DNA of 64,000 nucleotides, from contig NC_081405.1 in NCBI RefSeq assembly GCF_030272615.1, positions 650,394,920 to 650,458,919 on the forward strand, in the 5' to 3' direction. The notes beneath the pieces were generated by a model. That model saw only the letters and a program-made list of their open reading frames with translations, was not told the origin of the DNA and ran no database searches. The position numbers and the translations under genes are program-made. The DNA comes from Cryptomeria japonica. Lineage: Eukaryota > Streptophyta > Pinopsida > Cupressales > Cupressaceae. How positions within the stretch are numbered: position 1 is the stretch's first letter; every line of letters starts with the position of its first letter. This document shows positions 35,203 to 46,718 of the stretch, in pieces.

Positions 35203-36016
35203 TGTTAGGATTCCCACAGATACTGAGAGAGGGGGTGAATTAGTATCTAACTGGTGAGTAGAATTTCTTAACTTAAAACATGTAGAACATATTATAACAG
35301 TGTACTGGTAAGCAAGAAATAATGCAATAAACAGAATTAGAAGCAACCACATGAAAAACACACCATAACACAATATTTTAATGAGGAAACCCGGTGTGGG
35401 AAAAGCCTCGGTGGGATTTGTGACCCACAATATTCACTTACTAGTCAATAAGAGAATATTACTTACAAGAGGGGCCTGCACATGCAAGATGGCCAAGTGC
35501 CTAGAGCTCACTGCTCAATGGGAAGTCTCACTGACTTACAATGATGGATTATATAAATCTAGTATCTTGTACTACTTCAGACTAGCATCTATAATGCTAG
35601 ATCCAGTACCGATTTCTGCTCTGCTTCTTACATAAACCCTTAGCCTATATTCCGCACAATAGGTCTTCCTAATTACATTCTACCATAATAATCCTTACTT
35701 CTTTTTCCTGTTGCTTCTTTCTTAAATGTCCTACAATAATATCTTATATGTATGAGCCATTTTACAATGTTGCCAAGTTGGCTTCTAAAGATTTTACAAT
35801 AATAAACAAAATACATTATAACAAAAAATCATGTCAGCCTCTATGCTGGTATGCTTCCTTTCTCTGCCAGTGCCGGTGGTCTAAGTGTTGGTGTAGAGTC
35901 TGATCTTGCGAGTGCCAGTGTAATGCCTTGCCGACGCCATAGGATTGTAAGGTTGACATCAATGACAAAACCTTTAATCACCTACAATATCTCATTAGAG
36001 TGTGCATATGCCAACA
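35203..36016 (-). mobile_element. 5' LTR of element A (814 bp)
   Basis: On the minus strand it begins TGTTGGCATATGCACACTC and ends GGGAATCCTAACA. It is intact and aligns with both pieces of the left LTR and with A2's LTR. The ATTAT target duplication follows at 36017. Confidence 0.9.
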
Positions 36017-36099
36017 ATTATAGCAAGAGATACTATATTTATGGGAGCATACCTCAGGTCACATATATAGCCATCTTCAAAGTCAGATCTCTCACCTTA

Positions 36100-37020
36100 T
36101 TGGATGAGCAGAGGGTGAGAAAAGGCTTCTTAGGGTAGTTAGCTTACAATGGGTATGTTGTATGCTATCAATCAAATCCCATGAGCCAATGTTGATGGCT
36201 TTGATGGAGAGATGGGATCTTAATACATCTACATTTCACCTTCCTATCAGAGAGATGACAATCATGCCATGCTAGAGGATGGATATCACATCCTGCAATT
36301 TCCAGTAAGAGAGAAGACTGTGAGATATTGATCACCTTGATCATGACTAGAGATGAGTAGAGATCAGATATATTCTAGTGGGAGAGTGACATCGAGAGAG
36401 ACGAGGGGTCGAATATTTATCTTATGGCTACTACATCTGACAAGTGATGTCCCATTGGTGAGGAGATTTATGATTGCTAGAGTGGCACTAGTCGTATGTA
36501 TGAAAGGTGGAGGTAGTCACATGCATGAAGGATTAACCTAAGCGATATGCAATATGGAGGAGTGGTGTGTTGCATTTGCATAGGGATTCATCATGTTAGC
36601 ACATCTCTACCATGACCTGGGAGACTATGTTTATTATAAGGGGGAGATTTTGATGGCATGCAATATCCTCTAGATCTAGATGTTCTAGAAGATCATGTGT
36701 ACATGGTCTACAAGGGTCCCTGTAGATATTACCCTCAAGGAGACCTGAGCACATGTGTATCTATGAATGATATATTAGCAAAGAGGAAACTTGGTGTATT
36801 GGAGAGTTGTGATAGACCATATATGGCTTAATCATATCATATGGAGACCTTACAGATGGATGCATGATTGAGTGGGATAGCATGTACAAATACATCATAT
36901 GCAGTGAGACCAACTACTAGAGGGTCGCCATAGTTATATTATCATCTCATTTTATTTTGATGGAGTAATGAGGCAACTCAATCTAGAGAAGGGCTATCCC
37001 ATAGTTTTACTAATCTACAT
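36100..37020 (+). pseudogene. Plant mobile domain (aminotransferase-like, PMD) gene remnant
   Basis: Translating the plus strand in shifting frames gives a series of PMD-family landmarks in the right order. LMALMERWDLNTSTFHLPI is at about 36189-36245, followed after a one-base shift by LEDGYHILQFPV. LAHLYHDLGDYVYY is at about 36597-36640, then IWRPYRWM near 36838 and VMRQLNLEKGYP near 36965. I know this pattern (ERWRPETHTFHLP, LEDVxxILGLP, LAxLYRxLC, IWxPY, VMRQFG) from plant PMD proteins, which occur both as host genes and inside Mutator-like and gypsy elements. No frame is open for long and stops are frequent, so it is a fossil. Flanking transposon ends were not found. Confidence 0.6.
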
Positions 37021-37021
37021 A

Positions 37022-38474
37022 CAACACTCTCAAATGATGATGATCTTTGTCTCAAATGTATTTTTTTGTATGAGAAACAATGTGTTATATTGCTTTGATT
37101 AAAAGTAACAAATTTGGTAGATTGTACATGAATGTCTCATTCAATATCATGTGATTGATTGCTCAGCGTCATTATGATTAAATTGATACATGTGTGGTTT
37201 AACTAAACAAACTAAGTGTTTAATTAAATGCTACTATTAATGATGTAATTTAATTATGTTAAAGTACATGGAAAATATGATCTAATTAAAGTATGTCTTA
37301 ACTACTCACAACATGATGTAATCTAACACTGAGGTGGTGAAATTAGGCTTTCCACCACGTGATGTAATGAAAAACTACTAATTTCAACTTGGGCACCTCA
37401 TATTAAAAGAAAGTTGAAATCCAATAGATCTAGCCACAAATCAGCAAGGATAGGGTTGAGAATTCTTATTGGATGTACTTTTGGGAGATGGTATTGATCT
37501 AACCCTCTTTTGAGTTGAATTATTGAAATTACGATAAAAGTATTGAAATGAAGATAAAAATGTGAAAACAGTGAGCTGCAATTGTCAAATTGAACCATTA
37601 ACTTGGATATGAGAAATATAAGAGTATTCGGACCTATTCCCCGAAGGAGCTCCTAAAATATCAGGACCATGGTGTTGATCGCCCTGGTCCTCCAAAAATT
37701 TTGCACTCCAAAGGGGGATTGATTCGTAGTTGTAAAAATGTTTATTTTAAACATCGCAATTCCGTACCTATTTCCTACACATACAAAGAAGGGGAAATAG
37801 GTTGCGAATAAGGGCTTGCCTAATTCAAAACCCTGTTTAGGAATTAACATTGAATGAAATATTGCAAATACTAAAATAAATGATGGAAATCTATACCTCA
37901 ATCTGCAATGACTGCTAATGATGTTTTTCTTCTTGAATTTAATCACATATGTTGTATGAAATGGCATGAACATGACAAAACCCTAATCACACACATGCTT
38001 GTATATGAATGATGTAAATTTTCTCCACAATGGATGAATGAAGAATATGTAGCCTTGCAGACCTCTAAAAGTGCTTTATGATGATTGCTCCAATGCTTGA
38101 ATGATTGATTGCTTGAAAACAAATTAATTCAATGCCCTGTAATTATCATGTCCTTTCCAAATGAGAGGGGTGGACCTCCTTTTATACTTTCCCATCAAAA
38201 AACATCTTAATTTTCTGACCTAAGTTGGCATGGAGATAACATTCCTGCTATCTCATTGTGACTATTAAGGAGGTCCAAATTAAGGTTCTAATTGGGAGGA
38301 CCAATGCACCATGCCCTAGTCCCTTTGAGGATTAGGTCATTGGGCCTTGGTCCTACCCCATTTAAAGGTCAAAACCAAGGGGCCATGTGATGTGAAAAGA
38401 GGAAATGAGGCTAGATTTGCATGGTATGAGCAAAATTAGGTCTTAGTCAAGCTTTAGGACACAAATGCTAAGGT
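37022..38474. other. Unassigned AT-rich region
   Basis: Open frames at 37398-37598 and 37653-37973 (minus) show no domain. No repeat or LTR end is seen. Confidence 0.4.
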
Positions 38475-39667
38475 TGATGGAAATAAGGAAGACAACTGAG
38501 AGGGGGTGAATCAGTTGTCACAAAAACTCACACTACGTAAACTTATTCTTAGATTTGATAATTAGGCATGAAAGCATGAATCAACAAAATATTATGAACA
38601 CACATAACACCAAGATTTTTGATGTGGAAAACCTAGTCAAGGGAAAAACTACAGTGGGAACACACCCACAATATGAGTATACTCTGTTAGAAGTATAGAA
38701 GTATTACAATAGGGAGTGCACATGACACTTCCTAGAGCTCTTGCTCAAAAACAAAAAGGGCTACAACCGAAGGAAGGCTAACTGCCTTACAAATAGATTC
38801 AAATCACATCCAAAAAAATGAATTGGAAAATAACATCTCCTTAATAGTTTAGGTTAAGCACATAACAACTTGTTGGTTCCCAAATTGGGTTTTATGCTTT
38901 AAAAGACACCAATACATTCAATCCATTTTTTATGAAGTAGCCAACTTCAATTGTGAAAATTATCACAAGGATTGGACCAACTGATAAGTATTCTACAAAT
39001 CCTTCTATGCTTTGGGGTCTATAAACCCTGAGAGGGTAATCCATTTAGTGAAGTTATTGATCTTTGTGCCATACCCAAAGATTCACTAAAACAAAATAGA
39101 TGATCTCATAAACAGGATCAACAATAGGGAGAATGCTCAAGGATGGAAAATCCTTCAGTGATCCTCAACCTAACTGGAGCATGAGACAGGTAAGATAAAC
39201 AATAACAAATGTGAAATGAAAGGCATTTTAATCGTCAATAAATTATAGTGATTCATCAGTGAATTTGAACACAAGACTAATATTTAAAATTAGTTACAAG
39301 TTGTGATCAGTGCCTTACTCCATTGGGTACCTGAAGATACAAGATGCAAACTGAAAATACGACATAATTTTATCTAATAGTATAAGATCTAAGATGATAT
39401 TGCCTTACAATATCTCATTTGCAAACCCAACCTAAACTACTTATCTAAATCCCTACATAAGCCCTATCACTTTGTAATCCCACTCAAGCATCTAATCAAC
39501 CCCTTAGGTCAAAGAATGAAATGAAAAATTACATACATCATAACAACATAACAAATGAAAAAACCCTTGATTCTATTCATTTGAAATATGAAAAAATTAT
39601 ACACAGGAGAGAAATAGATCGAAATTTTATTTCTATTGAATAAAATTACTACTTATGTCACAGAATA
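38475..39667 (-). mobile_element. LTR fragment, minus orientation
   Basis: At 38475 the plus strand reads TGATGGAAATAAGG and then ACTGAGAGGGGGTGAATCAG, the reverse complement of the 3' LTR end signature seen in elements A-C. The following 300 bases resemble the layout of those LTRs (CACCCACAATATGAG, then a CTTCCTAGAGCTC segment). The other end is not clear and no target duplication was found; the next LTR starts at 39668. Confidence 0.5.
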
Positions 39668-40441
39668 TGTAAGCAATTGACACTCAATTGGTTGTTTTCA
39701 CTATGTTGTCATTGATGGCAACATGGTATTTTGGTTCAGTTGTGTATCGGCAAACACTTCACCGGTAAACACTTCACCAACACCGACACCGACAGGATGA
39801 AAGGATTTCTTTGGTTATCGACAATGTAGGCCGACATTGTTTAGAATAAGGTTATCGGTATTGGAGGTTGACATCTTTTGGATCCGGCATCGACAATTGT
39901 TTTTTATATTCATGTATTTAAAATATCTAGATGACATGTAATTTGATATTGTAAATATCTTTGTAAGATGACATAAGGCATGATAAATTGTATAGGGTAT
40001 ATAGGTCAGTTGGATTAGATCATTTTGAGAAGAGTGAAATATGGGAGATGTGATGTTATGGAATATGTTGATGTGATATGATGTGAAATATATCTAAGAG
40101 ATCATGTATGTGAGGATATTTATGTAAGGTTTATTCTGGTAAAGGGTTTAGGGTTTTAGACTGGAATAGATAGAGCTTAACCGGAACTGTATTCAGGCAT
40201 AGAAGATGCTATCTTTTACAGTTCAACAATTCTTTGGATTTTAGTCTAGATTTATATGTAGTCAGTGAGGCTCCTTTTGTGATTGACTAGTGTGTTTTGG
40301 ACTATAAGCCTTCCTGCAGGTGCAGGCCCCTTATGTTTTGTAATATCTCTTCATATGGCCAGTGAATTGATATTGTGAGTCACAAATCCCACCGCGGTTT
40401 TTCCTCTTTGAGGTTTTCCACATATAATTTTGTGTGTTATG

Positions 40442-41632
40442 TGTTAGGCCCAATATGGAAAGCTAATGTACTAAGAGGGGAGGGGTGAATCAGTACTTCA
40501 AAACTTTTCTTCAACAATAACTTTACTATTAAGCATAAACTGAATAGTGTAGAAACATAATATAATGCTAAACCAAATAAATAACAATCATACATGATTC
40601 ACTCCATAACACTTATATTTTGGTTACGCAGAAACTCTTGGTTAGAGAGAAAAACTACGGTGGGGATGGCACCCACAACTTCACTACTACAATAATAAAG
40701 GGTGCTCGGTTAGAGCTACATGTTTAGCTATTTATGATAGCTTACCCTGTTAGGAGTATCAAGATCTGTTAGATCTACCTTGCTAAAGGATTTTACAATA
40801 CTTAATCTAAATGCTGCACCTGGTTAGAGGCTTTACAATTTATAGACTTAGTTAGAGTCTTTTACCTTGTTAAAGGTTTCTCTTACAACTTCAAAATATT
40901 ACAATAAAATCATTACAAATATCTGCAACTTTACATCTGAAATGTTATAGAAGATTCTATGTGCTCAGAATAAGATTACCTTACGTATAGCATACCTTGA
41001 TAACCCATATAGTAACTCGATAAACCCTTATGTTTACTCTGTTCTTTGACTATTCTCTGAAATCCTTCTCAGTGACCTCTACGTCTCTATAACAGTCATA
41101 ACACTTAGTGCTTTCACATGTCTTGCTTCATATATTTCTCTATCTTCCTTTTTGTCATACTACATGTATATATCTGATCTTAATCCATGTTGTATAAATA
41201 GATCTCTTATGTCAGTGATCCATTCATTTCTTTGATCTTACAAACATGTTTTATCGAATGAATAACCATGCAAAATATTTCATTGGTTAGATGACCTTGA
41301 AATCATACACAATCTTTAAAGTGCAATTTCCAATGTGATAATGGTTCTATGTTTCTTGATCTTGTAACACATTTCCATATGTATGTCCAGGTTCAATGAA
41401 TCTGGTAACATGTTTCACTTAGTGTATATCAACCCGGTGTGTCATCTTTGCTGCTCTGTAAACATGGAATGATACTTGGTAGACTTCTCGATGCATACTG
41501 GGCTCTTGACTACTTTCTTCTATAACTGATTGGACTGTGCATACCGACTGAATAATTCAGTAGTAGTGACCGACTAGAGTATATAGAATGACTTTGGATA
41601 TAAAACTAATGGCAACTTGATAAGTAGTAACA
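40442..41632 (-). mobile_element. 3' LTR of element B (1,191 bp)
   Basis: On the plus strand it begins TGTTAGGCCCAATATGG and ends AAGTAGTAACA. It aligns along its length with 45376-46552. Confidence 0.88.
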
Positions 41633-41650
41633 ATCTCCCCTTTTCACATT
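41633..41650 (-). other. Polypurine tract of element B
   Basis: The minus strand reads GTGAAAAGGGGAGAT into the LTR. Further AAGGGGAGT-like tracts follow on the same strand near 41770, 41902 and 41965, the serial arrangement also seen in A and C. Confidence 0.7.
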
Positions 41651-41992
41651 AGTTGAGATGTTTGACAAAACTACTTTCAAAGTCATAACTCAATAATCTA
41701 TATACTTTGCAAAATTTGACTAAACTGACAATATATATATTTGTCAATGAAATAATATATCCAGATATACTCCCCTTATCAATATACTATACAAAACTCT
41801 GATTTGTATGTTTGGTGATCTGTTCTTGTTCTTTGCTTACTATTCTGTTTACTACTTGGTATACTCTACTCTTGGATACTCTACTCACTCTGGTCGGTAT
41901 ACTCCCCTTGTATACTACACTCCTTTTGTTTGATACTATACTTTGATGCTTTGAATACTATATCACTCCCCCTTTTTGACAAACATCAAAAT

Positions 41993-44900
41993 TTAGTTAC
42001 CATTTGGTGGTAGCAACTGGTCAAAAATGGATTTGTACTTTGTCTGTGCTTTGGTGAGAGTGATAGAGAGGGCATCCCTTATACTGTCCATTAAAGAATT
42101 ATGTGCTTGAATATCAGCCAATAAAGAAATTAAGCCATCTAATGTGTTTCGCTCTTGTGTAGTAGATAGGTGAGTGGCTCGGTTAATCTGTTCTTGAACA
42201 GATGAAAGATGAGGAAGGAATAATGTCTGGAGTGTCATTATGTCCATCCTAATCTTGTGTTCTTCATTTCTTAGGTCCAATTGTTGAGCCATGAGCTGTT
42301 GTAACTTTGTATAGAAATTCTGAACTGAATTGGGCTCTAGGGTCAACTTATTTGAGAGATTAGTGATCTCTTTTTCAATTGCTTCAGTTTTATTTTTGAT
42401 GTCTTTAATGAATAAAAAAAATGTACAGAGTTTCTAAAATAAATAAAGAATGTGCTTGAGTTGAGGGGACAACTCAACAATAAATTTGACAAGTTTAACT
42501 TTACCAATAGCTATAGCTTTCTGTACCTCTTATATCATTTTATCAGTGAGCTCCTTGTCTTTTAGCTTGCTCAAATATTCAGATGCATCTACTCTAGATG
42601 TCTCTATCTGATTGAGAAGTTCATCTAGTTGAATATGGATGGCTGCATCAGTTGACACTATAGCTTCAGGTAGCATAGTTGATAATAGTGTCTTTACCTT
42701 CTAAAGTACTTTATTTTTCTTTTGTATGGCCATTTGTTTTTCTTGTTCGGCATTTTCTTTGCATAGTTCATCGAATTCAATGAGTGCTTGCCCTTTTAAT
42801 TTTGATATGTCAACATTGGGTAACACTATTGGTTTTGATAAATCTACTTTGAAGCTATTCTTTTTCATCTTCTTTTCTTTAGATTTGGCCGGTTAAGCCA
42901 ATACAATGGCTTGTGAGGCTTGATGACCCTCAGTAGGTTGCTCGGTAGAGACAACACTTTGGTTGGTTTCTTTGGCCTCTGTAGTGTCCTTTGGTGTCTT
43001 GGTACTCGGTGTCTCAGTTGCAATATTTTCAGTGCTAGAAGGATCTTGAGACATCTATTCTTGAGTAGTACCTTCTTCTATTGTAGACTTGGGATCCTCA
43101 ATGCCTTTATCTATATCCTGAGGGGCTTTGGTTGAGATAGGTTGATTGACCGGTGGATAAGGCTGAACTTGTTCCAAGATAGATTCACTAGATACAAGTT
43201 TTACATATGCATTGCCTTCTATCATTTCCTGTTCAAGTGCCTCTGTATCCATGATATCTTCATCTATTTGAATGGTGTCTGCAGGGTCTTGCTCGGTAAC
43301 ATCAAGATCTTGTTCAGTGACATCAACTATTTCAACTTCACCTTGCTCACCGGCATCCTTGATTCTAAAGATTTCCTGCCATTTTTCTTTTGTCTCATTT
43401 TCCACTTCAATATATAGCCCATTCATCAGTTTCAAGGCTTTTTGTTTGACGAGGAACTTTGTGTGGTAGGTTGTCAGATGTTCTTTTATTTCAACTATCG
43501 ACATGTCAGGAAAGAGATGTACTAGACTTCTTTCTCTGATCTGTTTCTCTGAGTCCAAGGCATATTGCCACCTGTTATCAATATGTGCATATAATTCTTT
43601 TGGAAGAGAATTAGAGACTTCTAATGGGACCAATCAGAATTTCAGAAGTGTGCAGATGACAGCTTCTTCAATTTGTCTCTTTTCATCTTCTTTTTTGGAT
43701 TCATACTTAGCATATCTGAATCCTCCAAATCCACCATATTCCTTCAGATTAGTACAAAAAATTTCAACACTATGTACATTTACCTTTTGGCTCTTGACAA
43801 TCTGAAATTTGCTTGCATCCTCATATTCGGTGTCACTAGACTCTTTTGTCAAAATGAGTCTCCGAGTAGATTTCTTGTAAGTTTTTGTTACCTTGGGAAT
43901 AGTAACACTCTTTGTTTTCTTACTCGATGAAGCTGCAGATGCTCTTGTATTAGGTCACTTAGCAGGAGGAGTCGGTGAGGCCTTTGATGTGTCCTGTTTC
44001 TTTCTTTTCCACACTTTTCCCTTAGGCAATTCAGTGCTTAGTGTTATAGCTGCCTCTTAGGCTTCATATTCCTCTTCGGTAATGGCTATAGTGCCTTTGA
44101 TAGGTGCGGAGGAAGAATCTTCTCTGAATTTCTCCGATAATGCCTTTATCATCTTTGTTGCCTTTCTTGTAGCTTTGGGTACTACAATGGTCATTTTTAC
44201 TTTTTCTTTCACTTCTTCATAGGTGATGTTGTTGTGTGATGTCAAAATCAATCTCATAACCCATAGGTGACAAAGATTGAGTTCTTGGTTCCACAACATT
44301 CACATAATAGGAATCAGTGTCTACTTCAAAACATATGTCATCTTTGTATTTCTCCACTAGCTTGGGTGGAATCTGGTACCTGTTATGCATTTTCTCTTGA
44401 AACTTACTAAAGTAATCATCCATAATATCATTAAAATTATCACCTAGCTTCTTGATGAAGTCATTGATCTGATGGGTGATTGGTCGATGTAGCTCCCAAA
44501 CAACTTTATCGACTGATGGAAAGAATTTTTCAAAATAGAAAAACATGCATACAAGTAGTGATCCATACTTTAGTGTATTAGCCGAGTTGTTCTTCTTCGG
44601 CTTCTTGATGGTGTTTAGATTCTCAAATAGGTTTTTCAGCAACACCTCACATAGATCAATTTTCATTCCCTTTTTCACAATTTTGTATGCTAAGTCTACT
44701 GCTGCACAGGGTACATTGTTTTCCCTTGTCGATTGGAAGAAATAGTAACCAATTACTCTAATGGCAAATTTTAGTTCTACATCAATGACATTGTTCAATT
44801 TCAGTCCTCTGCAATTTGATTCCACTCTGGTTAAACTGATCAATTCTTTCTGTGATATCATCTTCTGAGCTCGGGCATGATCATAAATAGGGTAACCGGT

Positions 44901-45305
44901 GATCAAATGAATGATTTCCTTGGTAATCTTAAACAGTTTCTCTTCTAACCACATGAAATCATCGTGAACTCTGCTCAGAACAAACTTGACCCACTAGGGT
45001 TTGAACACACGAGGATAGGTTAGGGCTTTAGTTAATCCCTTGATCTTAATGTGCTCATACTTGCTATCCAATTTACCATCGATGCACAATTCATCATAGG
45101 TGTCTTTGATTTCAACATGACTGAGTTCTTCAACACGACATTTGGTGAAGAATCTCACATCCTTGACTAATAACACTCTATCTGGGATGAGTGAAAATAC
45201 GGTTTTGTCATCTGGTTCAGATGCAACTTTGGGAGTTAAAGAGTATTTTAGTGAGGGCTTTTCAACATTCTTAACAACGATAGGATCTTGGATCTTAGGT
45301 GCCAT
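41993..45305 (-). pseudogene. ORF2 of element B: large protein of unknown function
   Basis: The ATG at 45305 (MAPKIQDPIVV) opens a frame of about 1,100 codons ending at 41993. It has one TAG at about 44994, a frameshift near 44220-44290 and a few more stops. Block 1 (44960-44500) has EKLFKITKEIIHLITGYP, NVPCAAVDLAYKIVKKGMKI and LKYGSLLVCMFFYFEKF. A basic Lys/Ser/Thr-rich linker follows. Block 2 (43640-43370) has LPKELYAHIDNRWQYAL, LVHLFPDMS and KALKLMNGLYIEVE. Then come an acidic Glu/Asp/Thr-rich segment and a C-terminal helical part (42346-41993). Blocks 1 and 2 match A and C in order. It is the least broken copy of ORF2 here. Function unknown; no enzyme motif seen. Confidence 0.75.
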
Positions 45306-45375
45306 TTGTAGATTTTAGATAGAACTAACAAAAGATCCTTAGGGTTTGAGGCTTTTCAAACGACTGACGCTTTAC

Positions 45376-46552
45376 ACTTAGGTGCCAATATGGAAAGTTA
45401 ATGTACTGAGAGGGGAGGGGTGAATCAATACTTCAAAACTTTTCTTCAACAATAACTTTATTGTTAAGCATAAACTGAATAGTGTAGAAACATAATATAA
45501 TGCTAAACCAAATAAATAACAATCATACATGATTCACTCCATAACACTTATATTTTGGTTACGCAGAAACTCTTGGTCAGACAGAAAAACTATGGTGGGG
45601 ATGACACCCACAACTTCACTACTGCAATGATAAAGGGTGCTCGGTTAGAGCTACATGTTTAGCTATTTCTGATAGCTTACCCTGTTAAGAGTATCAAGAT
45701 CTATTAGATCTACCTTGCTAAAGGATTTTACATCACTTAATCTAAATGTTGCACCTAGTTAGAGGCTTTACAATTTATAGACTTATTTAGAGTCTTTTAC
45801 CCTGTTAAAGGTTTCTCTTACAACTTCAAAATATTACAAAAAAATCATTACAAATATCTGCAACTTTACATCTGAAATGCTATAGCAGATTCTATGTGCT
45901 AAGAATGAGATTACCTTGCTTATAGCATACCTTGATAACCCATATAGTAACTCGATAAACCCTTCTATTTACTCTGTTCTTTGACTGTTCTCTGAAATCT
46001 TTCTCGGTGACCTCTGCATCTCTATAACAGTCATAACACTTAGTGCTTTCACATGTCTTGCTTCATATATTTCTCTATCTTCCTTTCTATCATACTACAT
46101 GTATATATCTGATCTTAATCCATGTTGTATAAATAGATCTCTTATGTCGATGATCCATTCATTGCTTTGATCTTACAAACATGTTTTATCGAATGAATAA
46201 CCATGCAAAATATTTCATTGGTTAGATGACCTCAAAATCATACACAATCTTTAAAGTGCAATTTCCAATGTGATAACGGTTCTATGTTCCTCAATCTTGT
46301 AACACGTTTCCATATGTATGTCCAGGTTCAATGAATCTAGTAACACATTTCACTTGGTGTGTCATCTTTTCTGCTCGGTAAACATGGAATGATACTCAGT
46401 AGACAGCTCGGTGCATACTGGGCTCTTGACTACTTTCTTCTATAACCGACTGGACTGTGCATACCGACTAAATAATTTGGTAGTAACGACTGACTAGAGT
46501 ATATAGAATGACTTTGGATATAAAACTAATGGAAACTTGATAAGTAGTAACA
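45376..46552 (-). mobile_element. 5' LTR of element B
   Basis: It aligns with the left LTR from its second or third base on; the terminal TGTTAGGCCC reads ACTTAGGTGCC here. It ends AAGTAGTAACA, followed by TTATG. Confidence 0.82.
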
Positions 46553-46718
46553 TTATGGTGTTTATTTATGTGATTGGCTTATTGATTTCTTTAGTTCTTT
46601 CAATTATATATGTACCAGTATACCGGTTGGTGTATGCATATTTTAATAAGGTTAAAATTTATCATACTAGTAGAACATTGATTCATCCCCCCCTCTCAGG
46701 GTTCTTGGATTCCAACCA

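Larger units (their letters stand above)
23232..36016 (-). mobile_element. Element A: pol-less LTR retrotransposon with nested insertions
   Basis: The 12,785-bp span is bounded by the target duplication ATTAT (23227-23231 and 36017-36021). Reading on the minus strand: 5' LTR 36016-35203, Met-tRNA primer site 35200-35189, ORF1 (coiled coil plus four CCHC knuckles), ORF2 (about 1,000 residues), purine tract at 25374-25361 and 3' LTR 25360-23232. Two insertions interrupt it: a deleted relative (A2) in the 3' LTR and a copia element in ORF2. Without these it is about 6.6 kb. No protease, RT, RNase H or integrase motif appears in its own sequence. It is therefore non-autonomous and is related to elements B and C. 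Confidence 0.88.
40442..46552 (-). mobile_element. Element B: pol-less LTR retrotransposon lacking ORF1 and primer site
   Basis: The element is 6,111 bp between TTATG duplications. Its LTRs of about 1.18-1.19 kb have minus-strand ends TGTTACTACTT and GGCCTAACA. The internal 3.7 kb holds one long broken minus-strand gene, ORF2, homologous to that of A and C. The 5' LTR end is damaged (about 45376) and the sequence beyond it has no Met-tRNA primer site; only about 70 bases separate it from the ORF2 start. A deletion has probably removed the primer site and ORF1. No pol motif is present. Confidence 0.85.
39668..46718 (+). mobile_element. Solo or remnant LTR split by element B
   Basis: The left part (39668-40441) begins TGTAAGCAATTGACACTC, close to the solo LTR at 17139. 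The right part (46553-46718) ends with a C-run, CTCTCAGG and GATTCCAACCA. Together they make about 935 bp in the same order as that solo LTR. Element B lies between, flanked by TTATG on both sides (40437-40441 and 46553-46557). No clean target duplication surrounds the outer LTR. Confidence 0.7.

Noticed and set aside
43142-43930. Plus-strand open frames rich in Ser, Phe and Leu
   Set aside because: They are antisense to ORF2 of element B.
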